From: an uncultured Lachnospiraceae bacterium
GTDB taxonomy: Bacteria > Bacillota > Clostridia > Lachnospirales > Lachnospiraceae
NCBI GenBank assembly: GCA_947174505.1
Contig: CAMWJF010000030.1
Coordinates: 1 to 50,269 of the forward strand
DNA length: 50,269 nt
Direction: 5' to 3'
In this document: positions 7,662 through 15,032 of the stretch, one piece after another
How the letters are laid out: each line of letters begins with the position of its first letter
How positions within the stretch are numbered: the stretch's first letter is position 1
Made by a program: the position numbers and the translations under genes
Notes under the pieces: generated by a model
Seen by the model: only the letters and a program-made list of their open reading frames with translations
The model's database searches: none
Told to the model about the DNA's origin: nothing

Positions 7662-8438
7662 ATGCAGATTGAAAATATAACAGTAACACACCATAATAGG
7701 ACGATTGACGCAACATACTACAGGCCGGATGGGAAGGCCTGCTTCCCGCTGGTGATTTTCAGCCACGGCTATAATGGACACAAAACGGATTTTGCGGTTT
7801 CGGCAGAATATTTTGCGCGGAGCGGGATCGGCGCGCTCTGCTTTACTTTCTGCGGCGGAAGCACGAGGGATGTCAGCGGTTTTCCGACTACGGAAATGAC
7901 ATTATTTACGGAAAAGGAAGATTTGCTTGCCGTCATAGACGAAGTGAAGAAATGGACATGGGTTGACAACAGCCATATTTATTTGTTTGGCGCCAGTCAG
8001 GGTGGTATGGTTTCGGCGCTTGCGGCGGAGGAAAGAGGAGAGGAAATACGCGCGCTCATTTTATTATATCCGGCGCTTTGTATTGCTGATGACTGGAACG
8101 CGCGTTTTGCAAAGGCGGAGGATATTCCTGAGTCAGAGACATTGTGGGATATGACATTGGGACGCGGATTTTTTGAGACAATCCGTGGTTTTCAAGTGAA
8201 AGAGCGGATTGGGCAATTTGGCGGAAGAGTGCTTTTGATGCATGGAACAGAAGATTCTGTAGTGAGTGCAGATTATTCCGTCTGGGCGTCTGAGAGATAT
8301 GAAAATGCCAGATTGGAAAAGTTTCAAGGTGAAGCGCACGGTTTCTCGGAAGCGGGCAACAGACGGATGGAAGCCATGGCCTTGTATTTCATCCATGAAT
8401 GTATGGCTGGCGGCAGCGATATTTTGACAGATATGTGA
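7662..8438 (+). CDS. Alpha/beta hydrolase (serine esterase/peptidase-like)
   Basis: A 258-residue cytoplasmic hydrolase. The oxyanion region is FSHGYNGHK, the nucleophile elbow is GASQGG (Ser), the acid lies in HGTEDSVV and the base His in GEAHGF. These are the elements of the DLH/BAAT-like esterase group. The frame is open back to 7575, but ATG 7662 (after GGAAGTAAGG) gives the usual family start, and the extra codons overlap the truncated methyltransferase. The substrate is unknown. Confidence 0.82.
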   Translation: MQIENITVTHHNRTIDATYYRPDGKACFPLVIFSHGYNGHKTDFAVSAEYFARSGIGALCFTFCGGSTRDVSGFPTTEMTLFTEKEDLLAVIDEVKKWTWVDNSHIYLFGASQGGMVSALAAEERGEEIRALILLYPALCIADDWNARFAKAEDIPESETLWDMTLGRGFFETIRGFQVKERIGQFGGRVLLMHGTEDSVVSADYSVWASERYENARLEKFQGEAHGFSEAGNRRMEAMALYFIHECMAGGSDILTDM

Positions 8439-8485
8439 AGAGGTCCTGAAAGACGGATACAGGACAAAAAGAAAGAGGAATAACG

Positions 8486-8905
8486 ATGAATCTGCAGTAT
8501 ATGGATCAGATGACCGGAGAGGAATATAACGAACTTCGGATGAGCGTGGGGTGGCGTCCGATCACGGAGGGACAGGCAGAGAGAGGGCTTGCACACACGA
8601 CTTTTCTGGTGGCGGTAAGAGACGCGGACCAGATAGTTGGCATGGGCAGAATGCTGTTTGACTTCGGATATACCGCATATCTGGGCGATGTAATTGTACG
8701 CCCGGAATATCAGGGCCGCGGAATCGGCGGACAGATCGTGGAGCGTCTGGTCGGCAGAACCATGGATGCAGCGGTTGCGGGTGATAAGATTATGTTTATT
8801 CTGGGGGCGGCAAAAGACAAAGAGCCGTTCTACGAAAAATTTGGTTTTCAAAGACGCCCCAACGAGTTTTCCGGTGACGGCATGTCAATGTGGCGCAAAA
8901 AGTGA
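8486..8905 (+). CDS. GNAT family N-acetyltransferase
   Basis: A 139-residue single-domain acetyltransferase. The acetyl-CoA loop is VRPEYQGRGIGGQIVERL and the C-terminal EPFYEKFGFQRRP motif is typical of small GNAT enzymes. GAAAGAGGA precedes the ATG at 8486. It follows the hydrolase by 47 bases on the same strand and may be co-transcribed. The substrate cannot be inferred. Confidence 0.87.
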   Translation: MNLQYMDQMTGEEYNELRMSVGWRPITEGQAERGLAHTTFLVAVRDADQIVGMGRMLFDFGYTAYLGDVIVRPEYQGRGIGGQIVERLVGRTMDAAVAGDKIMFILGAAKDKEPFYEKFGFQRRPNEFSGDGMSMWRKK

Positions 8906-9048
8906 ATGCGCCGGGCGGCAGCGGTATATCATGCCTTTGAGCCGGATAAATTGAACTTGGAATTTGATAAGCTGTTGTGACAGGCTTGCATTTGAAAAAA
9001 TCTCTTTCCTTTCATTTATTTCTTTTACAAACATGTGTTAGGACATGT

Positions 9049-9097
9049 AAATAAGTCCTCTGTCAGCTGTGAGATATAATTGACAGAGGGCTTATTT
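9049..9097. terminator. Long hairpin between convergent genes
   Basis: AAATAAGTCCTCTGTCA (9049-9065) pairs with TGACAGAGGGCTTATTT (9081-9097): a 17-base stem with one G-T pair and a 15-base loop. The A-rich and T-rich outer ends give it the layout of a bidirectional terminator between the GNAT gene (+) and the GH28-like gene (-). Confidence 0.65.
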
Positions 9098-9144
9098 ATG
9101 TGGCTTAGCAATAAGTGAGAGCGTTCAGACTGTGAAGAAAAGCT

Positions 9145-10320
9145 TTATTCTTCCGGGTAAACAAAGGGAACCGGGCCGCTGTTAACGGCGGTGTTTTCTA
9201 GTATCACATCTGCATGGGCGTTGGTGAGGATGCAGGCGGACTCTTCTGCGTCAGGAATGTAGGTGATATCGGAGTCCGTGAATTTTATGGTGGCATGCTT
9301 ACCTTCCTTCCCTTTGAAGACAGACGCTTTGCGAAGATTGTCTATCGTTACGTTATAGAAGGAAATATCTTCCAGGGGAGTGGACTCCTGTAAATGAAGC
9401 CTGTCTCCAAATTCATAGTGAATCAGCGCATCAATATTATGGAAGCTGCAGTTTTTGACAATCCAGCCGCGGCTGTTGTCCCTCACGGTGTCTGCGCCGT
9501 GAGAATAGTATTCGAAGGCGTACAGAGTATTATGGCGTCCGGAAATGCGGTGGGGATATCTGGCGGGGCCATAAAAAGTACAGTTTTCGATCAGCATATT
9601 GACACATCCGATGCGGAGGGAATTGCAGGCAGTATTCAGCCGACAGTCCGACATATGGAAATTGTAAGTGTCATAACCGGCAATACAGTCATCCCCTGAC
9701 TGGATGTCACAGCCGGTGATCTCCACATTGCTGCAATGATGGATATCGATGCCGTCATGTCCCGCATAGACGGATATGCTTTTGAGCGATACATTGTGGC
9801 AGGAATCGATCTGATGTGCCCAGTTTGCACAATCCTGAAAATAATAGCTGTCCAGGATAACATTTTCACAGCGGCATAACCGAATGCCCATAGGGCCGCG
9901 GAAGCCTTCCTCTCCGGCGTCGTCCCTACAGTTTTGGCCGTCAAAGCCGGCTCCGGTCTCGCCGATGATGGAAACATTTCTGGCGTCGATGGCGGAGATA
10001 AGGGCATAGACATAATGGGGCGGGAGATGCCATAAATCAATATATTCCTGCTGATACAGATAACCGAGCGAGGTTTTTTCTGTAAAGTCCGTATAATCGG
10101 ACGGATTTTCCGAACCGATCAGCACGGCGTTTTCCTGAAGGCGAAGCGTGGTGTTGTCATAAAGCCGTACGCTGCCTGTGAGATATCGTCCGGAAGGGAC
10201 GATCACTTCGCCGCCTCCCGCATCTCTGCAGGCATCCAGGGCATTCTGGATAAAATCTGTCTGCAAAACAGAATCTGATGAGTAGGCGCCAAATTCACAA
10301 ATGCTTTTTTTGAAATTCAT
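9145..10320 (-). CDS. GH28-like right-handed beta-helix glycosidase
   Basis: A 391-residue protein without a signal peptide, so probably cytoplasmic. The N-terminus has the polygalacturonase-type opening (TDFIQNALDACRDAGGGEV...PSGRYLTGS). The catalytic region resembles GH28: GHDGIDIHHCSNV, then IQSGDDCIAG. The canonical GHG..IGS step is replaced by NSLRIGC, so activity on polygalacturonate is doubtful and a different glycosidic bond is possible. It lies directly downstream of the GntR/LacI regulator gene with a candidate operator between them, and near a GH38 alpha-mannosidase and its importer. AGGAGG lies before the ATG on the minus strand. Confidence 0.8.
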   Translation of the reverse strand: MNFKKSICEFGAYSSDSVLQTDFIQNALDACRDAGGGEVIVPSGRYLTGSVRLYDNTTLRLQENAVLIGSENPSDYTDFTEKTSLGYLYQQEYIDLWHLPPHYVYALISAIDARNVSIIGETGAGFDGQNCRDDAGEEGFRGPMGIRLCRCENVILDSYYFQDCANWAHQIDSCHNVSLKSISVYAGHDGIDIHHCSNVEITGCDIQSGDDCIAGYDTYNFHMSDCRLNTACNSLRIGCVNMLIENCTFYGPARYPHRISGRHNTLYAFEYYSHGADTVRDNSRGWIVKNCSFHNIDALIHYEFGDRLHLQESTPLEDISFYNVTIDNLRKASVFKGKEGKHATIKFTDSDITYIPDAEESACILTNAHADVILENTAVNSGPVPFVYPEE

Positions 10321-10348
10321 ATTGATGTAACCTCCTGATTCATTTTAT

Positions 10349-10365
10349 TTTGCAAGCAATGCAGT
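10349..10365. promoter_or_regulatory. Candidate operator upstream of the GH28-like gene
   Basis: This 17-base site matches 15 of 17 positions of the palindrome at 11711-11727 and shares the core TTGCAAGCAATGCA (10350-10363). It lies about 30 bases before the GH28-like start, between it and the regulator gene. Presumed binding site of the GntR/LacI-type regulator. Confidence 0.6.
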
Positions 10366-10374
10366 AAAAATGTA

Positions 10375-11499
10375 TTAAGAGAGTTCGGTTGTGGAACGGC
10401 GGACTTCCAGCGTGGGTGTGAGGATTTTCTTTTCATTTTCCTCAAACGGACCGTTTTCCAACATTGTCAGCAGAATTTTACCCGCGTATTGTCCCATGAG
10501 GTATTCGTTCTGATTAATATGTGTAAAAAAATTAAAATCATCAATATTATTGGTGGGGTTGTCAAAGGAAATCATGGAGATGTCTTTTGGCACTTTGAGC
10601 CCCAGTTCGCATAGAAGCGAATACATATACAGGCAGGTCTTGGATTCGCAGCAAATAATGGCCGTAATGTGTTTGTCTGCAAGAATCCTTGCGATATAAT
10701 CGGCAGTAATATTGAAAGGTTTATGAAGATCCAGATTTTCTTCTATATGGATACAGCTCGGAAGAAGCCCGGATTCCTCACTGGCCTGCCAAAGGCCTTT
10801 GATCCTGCTTTTTACGGTCTGCACATCTTTCGATGTATGGGTGACAAAAAGCAGACTTCTGTGTCCTAACGTAAAAAGATGTTCAAAAGCCAGCCTGCCG
10901 GCATAAACGTTGTCGATCGCCACATAATTCGTGTCGATGCCGGGGAGGCTCCTGTCAATGAGAACCATGGGATAGTTGTTCAGTTTCATGCGCAGAAGCT
11001 GATTGCTGTAATAGATCTGGTCTACGGGAAACAGAATCAGTCCCCGGCAGTCTGACTGGAAGCACTTTTTCAAAAGATAGTCCTCGTTTTGGTGCGTGCG
11101 GCTCTGTACCATGTGAATATTATATTGCCGCGGGGGCAGAATGGAAGTGATGCCATTGATAATATTCAGAGAAAACTGGTCAGAAAAATAAGGAAGCATG
11201 CACATAATATCTGCATATTCTGTGTCGGATAACGCATCCTCGGAAGCGGGAATGTTAAGTTCCTTTGTATATCTGTCTTTGGATGCAACAAAGCTTCCTT
11301 TGCTGGGATAGCGTACGATATAGCCCTCCTCTTTCAACTCTTTTAACGCTTTCGTGACGGTGATGCGGCTGACCTGAAACTGTTTCATGATCTCGGCCTC
11401 CGTGGGCAGCCGGTCGCCGATGGAAAGCTTGTCCTGAATCTGGTCTAAAAGATAATTCTTAATGTTCATATACAGTGGTAATGACGATTCGTGATCCAT
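10375..11499 (-). CDS. GntR/LacI hybrid sugar-responsive regulator (AraR-like architecture)
   Basis: A 374-residue regulator. Residues about 5-75 form a GntR winged helix (LPLYMNIKNYLLDQI, LPTEAEIMKQFQVSRITV). The rest is a periplasmic-binding-protein-like domain as in LacI/GalR proteins (DRSLPGIDTNYVAIDN, GHRSLLFVTH, MISFDN). AraR of Bacillus has the same arrangement. The frame is open for 74 codons further upstream, but those encode hydrophobic low-complexity sequence. ATG 11499 has GGGGGAG 7-8 bases before it. It is divergent from the importer/GH38 operon and co-oriented with the GH28-like gene, so it is the likely local repressor, relieved by a mannoside or related sugar. Confidence 0.87.
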   Translation of the reverse strand: MDHESSLPLYMNIKNYLLDQIQDKLSIGDRLPTEAEIMKQFQVSRITVTKALKELKEEGYIVRYPSKGSFVASKDRYTKELNIPASEDALSDTEYADIMCMLPYFSDQFSLNIINGITSILPPRQYNIHMVQSRTHQNEDYLLKKCFQSDCRGLILFPVDQIYYSNQLLRMKLNNYPMVLIDRSLPGIDTNYVAIDNVYAGRLAFEHLFTLGHRSLLFVTHTSKDVQTVKSRIKGLWQASEESGLLPSCIHIEENLDLHKPFNITADYIARILADKHITAIICCESKTCLYMYSLLCELGLKVPKDISMISFDNPTNNIDDFNFFTHINQNEYLMGQYAGKILLTMLENGPFEENEKKILTPTLEVRRSTTELS

Positions 11500-11677
11500 A
11501 GCAATTCTCTCCCCCAAAATAGCTTTTTTTTCATTATATACCAGCACACTGGATATGTCAAATAGATATAAAACATAACAAATATAACAAAATGAGCCCA
11601 GACGATAGAAATATAGTGAAAATATGATGTGCGAATTATACAAAATAGATAAAATGATATAAATAATATAAAACAAA

Positions 11678-11706
11678 TTGACAATTATAGACGCGGTATG
11701 TAATAT
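11678..11706 (+). promoter_or_regulatory. Promoter of the ABC importer-GH38 operon
   Basis: TTGACA (11678-11683), 17 bases, TAATAT (11701-11706). The palindrome at 11711-11727 sits on the expected transcription start, where a repressor would block initiation. Confidence 0.68.
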
Positions 11707-11710
11707 TTGA

Positions 11711-11727
11711 ATTGCAAGCAATGCAAT
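11711..11727. promoter_or_regulatory. Candidate operator of the importer-GH38 operon
   Basis: ATTGCA (11711-11716), five bases, TGCAAT (11722-11727): a perfect 6-base inverted repeat just downstream of the -10 box. A near copy is in front of the GH28-like gene (10349-10365). The pairing of both sites with the regulator gene between them argues for one local regulon. Confidence 0.65.
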
Positions 11728-11771
11728 AGCAAATATTACAAAACTGACAAACAGTAAAGGAGGAAAAGATT

Positions 11772-13133
11772 ATGAAAAGAAAGTTACTGGCGATCTGTAT
11801 GGCAACGGCTTTATCTCTTATATCTCTGACAGGATGCGGAGGTTCAAATGAAAATGTGCCGGATACGACGCGGCAGGAGACGGAAACTTCCGATACAAAA
11901 GAAACGGTGAAGGAAGAAGTGCCGTCTGCAGGAAAAATTCATTTGACCGTTCCGAAGGTGGGATACAATCAGGAACAGATCAATACAGCTAATGCGAAGG
12001 AGGGAGGTCCGACTTACGAAGATAAGTATTACATGACAGTAACGGAGAACATGGCCAAAAATCTTCCGGATTATGAAATGGAATATGTAGACTGGGGATG
12101 GGGCGAGACGTTGGATCAGAAACAGAGGGCGCTGTTTGCGTCCGGCAGTGCACCTGACATTGTGGCCGGTGAGACCTTTATTCCCAGCTATGCGGCGGAA
12201 GGTCTGCTGGAACCTCTTCCGCAGGAGATTGTGGATCTGGTAAATCCTTCGTTTCTGGTTTATGACGACGACGATAATCCGGTGGCAGTAGCGTATAAGA
12301 CATCTATTTTTATGATTTTCTATAATAAAGCGCTTCTGGAACAATGCGGATATTCGGAGGATGATATACCGGAAACATGGGATGAGTGGAAAGCAATGTC
12401 AGACGATATCACGGCGCAGGGAAAAGGCGAATTCTGGGGAGGCGGTATTCCCACATTTCCGAATGCCGGCGGCGCGCTTCGTGCCACGCCCTTTTTCAGG
12501 ACAAACGGGACAGATTTTGCCGTAGATGGAAAAATTAATCTGGATGACGAAAAATTGCAGGAGGTTCTGAGCTTTATCAGAGAAATGAACTACAACTTTC
12601 CGGCGGGTCTCGGTAATGGTTCTGATGAATTCCCGATGTGGGATGCGTTTCATGAAGGTACGCTTGCTTTCGTAGTGCAGGGATCTTTCGAGGGTTCTGA
12701 TGCGGAAAATGCGGGAATGGATTGGGGTGTGGCGCCGATTCCCATGAATGATGCGGGTATCGACGGAAACTGCACCGTGGGAAGCGTTTATCTTGCAGTG
12801 CCGAAAGCGGCTGCCAACAAGGAGGCTTCCTTCAACGTCATTAAGGAAACTCTGAGTCTGGAAAATGAAAAAGTATGGCTGGAAGGCTCTTACTGTCCGG
12901 CAATTAAAGAAATTATTGAGGATTCTTCTTACTACGAAAATGATAAAGTGCTGATGATGGAAATGCAGGTGATCAAAGACGGAACCTATTCGGGACTCGC
13001 CACATTCCCTAAAAATGATTCCTCCATCTGGGAAATCATTAATCAGAATGTGCTTGCCAGAACGACAATGACGGAAGACCCTGTTGACGTTATATGCAGC
13101 GAGGCCATGGCGCAGATTGTTCCGCTGCAATAG
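11772..13133 (+). CDS. ABC sugar importer, solute-binding lipoprotein
   Basis: A 453-residue lipoprotein (signal ending SLTGC, Cys22; Thr/Glu-rich linker to about residue 50) of the family 1 extracellular solute-binding proteins. Typical parts are ASGSAPDIVAGETF near residue 120, FYNKALLEQCGY.......PETWDEW, and a C-terminal segment APIPMND...GSVYLAVPKAA. AAAGGAGG precedes the start. It captures an oligosaccharide outside the cell for the two permeases that follow. No ATPase is encoded nearby; such importers often share a housekeeping MsmK-type ATPase. The locus with GH38 suggests a mannose-containing ligand; this is inferred. Confidence 0.88.
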   Translation: MKRKLLAICMATALSLISLTGCGGSNENVPDTTRQETETSDTKETVKEEVPSAGKIHLTVPKVGYNQEQINTANAKEGGPTYEDKYYMTVTENMAKNLPDYEMEYVDWGWGETLDQKQRALFASGSAPDIVAGETFIPSYAAEGLLEPLPQEIVDLVNPSFLVYDDDDNPVAVAYKTSIFMIFYNKALLEQCGYSEDDIPETWDEWKAMSDDITAQGKGEFWGGGIPTFPNAGGALRATPFFRTNGTDFAVDGKINLDDEKLQEVLSFIREMNYNFPAGLGNGSDEFPMWDAFHEGTLAFVVQGSFEGSDAENAGMDWGVAPIPMNDAGIDGNCTVGSVYLAVPKAAANKEASFNVIKETLSLENEKVWLEGSYCPAIKEIIEDSSYYENDKVLMMEMQVIKDGTYSGLATFPKNDSSIWEIINQNVLARTTMTEDPVDVICSEAMAQIVPLQ

Positions 13134-13161
13134 CGGGAAGGCGGACGGGACTTGAAAAAAT

Positions 13162-13194
13162 GATAACCGCAGGAACCTGATTCCTGCGGTTATC
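13162..13194 (+). terminator. Hairpin between binding-protein and permease genes
   Basis: GATAACCGCAGGAA (13162-13175) and TTCCTGCGGTTATC (13181-13194) form a perfect 14-base stem with a 5-base loop. No T-tract follows, so it is more likely an mRNA-stabilising or partial-termination hairpin that raises binding-protein levels above the permeases. Confidence 0.7.
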
Positions 13195-13215
13195 CATCAA
13201 AAAGGCGGTTATTGA

Positions 13216-14127
13216 ATGGGAGAAATAAAAAGGACAGGTAAGAAAGAAAAGAAACAACGCAGCAGACAGGAAAGAAGAACACGGCGGGCATATAAAATTA
13301 TTGCTCCCTTTTTTGCCTATATAGCGCTTTGGGGCATTTTACCGTTGTTTTACGGGTTGTATCTGGGACTGACTGAATACAACGGACTTTCAGAGAAACC
13401 GGTGTTTATCGGGCTTAAAAACTATATGGATTTTTTTACGAACGCAGCCTATATGCAGCTTCTCTGGAGACAGATCTGGATGGGAGCGATATGCCTGTTT
13501 ATGAATACGATCCTTTCCTTTCTTCTGGGACTGGCTCTGAATGTGCCGGCTAAAACAAGAGGAATTTTCCGGTCGGGGATCTATGTGCCCTGTATCGCGG
13601 CCACCTCCATAACCTCCGCCATTTTTGTGGTGTTACTGGAACCAAACGGCGTCATGAATACGGTATTGAAGCGGATCGGATTGACTCCTGTTACATGGCA
13701 GTACTCACAGTTTTGGATGGTATTTTGGATTATGATTTATTTCGTCTGGAAAAATATCGGTCCGGCGGCGATTATCTGGCTGGGCGGTCTGCAGTCCATA
13801 GACGCCTCTTTATATGAGGCGGCCAGGATGGACGGGGCGGACATGTTCCAGAGAATCAGATATATTACAATACCGGGCCTTCGTTTTGTGGCGTCTTACA
13901 TCATTCTGACAGGAATTATTGGGGCGATGCAGATGTTTGATGTGGTCATGTTCATATCAAAAGGAAATCCTTATGGAAAAACAGATATATTGATGTATCG
14001 ACTGTATAGGGACGGTATTGTGAATTTTAACATGGGAATGGCCGGAGCAGAATCAACAGTGATCGGGATGATAACCATTGTCTTTTCTATCATTTATTTC
14101 CGGATCGTACTGAAAAAGGAGGATTAA
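13216..14127 (+). CDS. ABC sugar importer permease (MalF/UgpA type)
   Basis: A 303-residue inner membrane permease. A basic, Lys/Arg-rich start (residues 1-25) is followed by six hydrophobic segments. The EAA loop that contacts the ATPase is seen as YEAARMDGADMFQRIRYITIPG (about residues 198-219, split here as EAARMDGA...ITIPG). It forms a heterodimer with the permease encoded directly downstream. AAAGGCGG lies before ATG 13216. The terminator-like hairpin at 13162-13194 separates it from the binding protein gene. Confidence 0.88.
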   Translation: MGEIKRTGKKEKKQRSRQERRTRRAYKIIAPFFAYIALWGILPLFYGLYLGLTEYNGLSEKPVFIGLKNYMDFFTNAAYMQLLWRQIWMGAICLFMNTILSFLLGLALNVPAKTRGIFRSGIYVPCIAATSITSAIFVVLLEPNGVMNTVLKRIGLTPVTWQYSQFWMVFWIMIYFVWKNIGPAAIIWLGGLQSIDASLYEAARMDGADMFQRIRYITIPGLRFVASYIILTGIIGAMQMFDVVMFISKGNPYGKTDILMYRLYRDGIVNFNMGMAGAESTVIGMITIVFSIIYFRIVLKKED

Positions 14128-14128
14128 C

Positions 14129-15016
14129 ATGCATCGTTTTTCAAAGAAAGCGTTAAGGTTTGTCTGGTTTATTCTGATGGCTGCTATCTGTATACTTATG
14201 ATCTATCCGCTTATTTACTCTGCGCTGGGAGGCTTTAACAGCCAAAGCGAATTCAGCAGTATGGGTAATCTGTTCCCGGTGCCCAAAAAGCTGATATGGA
14301 ATAATTATGTTTTTGCGCTCTCGTCCACGGCGTTAAGGCCGCTGATAAATACTTTTTTCCGTACTGCGTGGTATACGGTGGTCGTACTGGTCATGACGGT
14401 TCTGATCGGTTATGTCATGGCAAGATATGAATTTAAAGGAAAGCAGTTTTTTATGGTATTTATTATAGTGGCACAGGTCATTCCTTCGGTGCTTACGTTG
14501 ATTCCGACCTTTGTTATGGTTTCCCATATTCCGTTAGCGGGGGGGAACGATCTGTTCGGCAATGGAGGGAAAGGACTGTATGACAGCCAGCTTATGCTGT
14601 TTTTGCCATTAAGCTGGGGATACCTGCTTTGGCCTTTTCTGTTTATGCAGTCCATGAAATCTCTGTCCCTGAGCTTTGAGGAAGCGGCGGAACTGGACGG
14701 AGCGGGGTTTTTACAGACGATTCTTAAAGTAATTCTGCCGATGCAGAAACCGATACTCACGGTTGTGGCTATTAATGTGGCCCTGAATACATGGAATGAC
14801 TGGATGACTCCTTTTTTGTATATCAACAGTACCAGAAAAACGACATTGCCGGCTTATCTGGCAACGCTTACGGCCTCCTTACAGAATTACGGTCAAAAGG
14901 ATTATCCCAAGGTGTTTGCGCTGGCTACTCTGGCGATTATTCCGCCGTTAATTATCTTTCTATTTTTACAAAAATATATTGTGCAGGGAATCGCATCGGC
15001 GGGGATCAAAGAATGA
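14129..15016 (+). CDS. ABC sugar importer permease (MalG/UgpE type)
   Basis: A 295-residue membrane protein with six hydrophobic segments and the EAA motif FEEAAELDGAGFLQ.....ILP. It starts 2 bases after the stop of the first permease, with its AAGGAGG inside that gene's end, so translation is coupled. It completes the importer together with the binding protein; GH38 follows 16 bases later. Confidence 0.88.
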   Translation: MHRFSKKALRFVWFILMAAICILMIYPLIYSALGGFNSQSEFSSMGNLFPVPKKLIWNNYVFALSSTALRPLINTFFRTAWYTVVVLVMTVLIGYVMARYEFKGKQFFMVFIIVAQVIPSVLTLIPTFVMVSHIPLAGGNDLFGNGGKGLYDSQLMLFLPLSWGYLLWPFLFMQSMKSLSLSFEEAAELDGAGFLQTILKVILPMQKPILTVVAINVALNTWNDWMTPFLYINSTRKTTLPAYLATLTASLQNYGQKDYPKVFALATLAIIPPLIIFLFLQKYIVQGIASAGIKE

Positions 15017-15032
15017 AAGGCGTGAATAAAAG

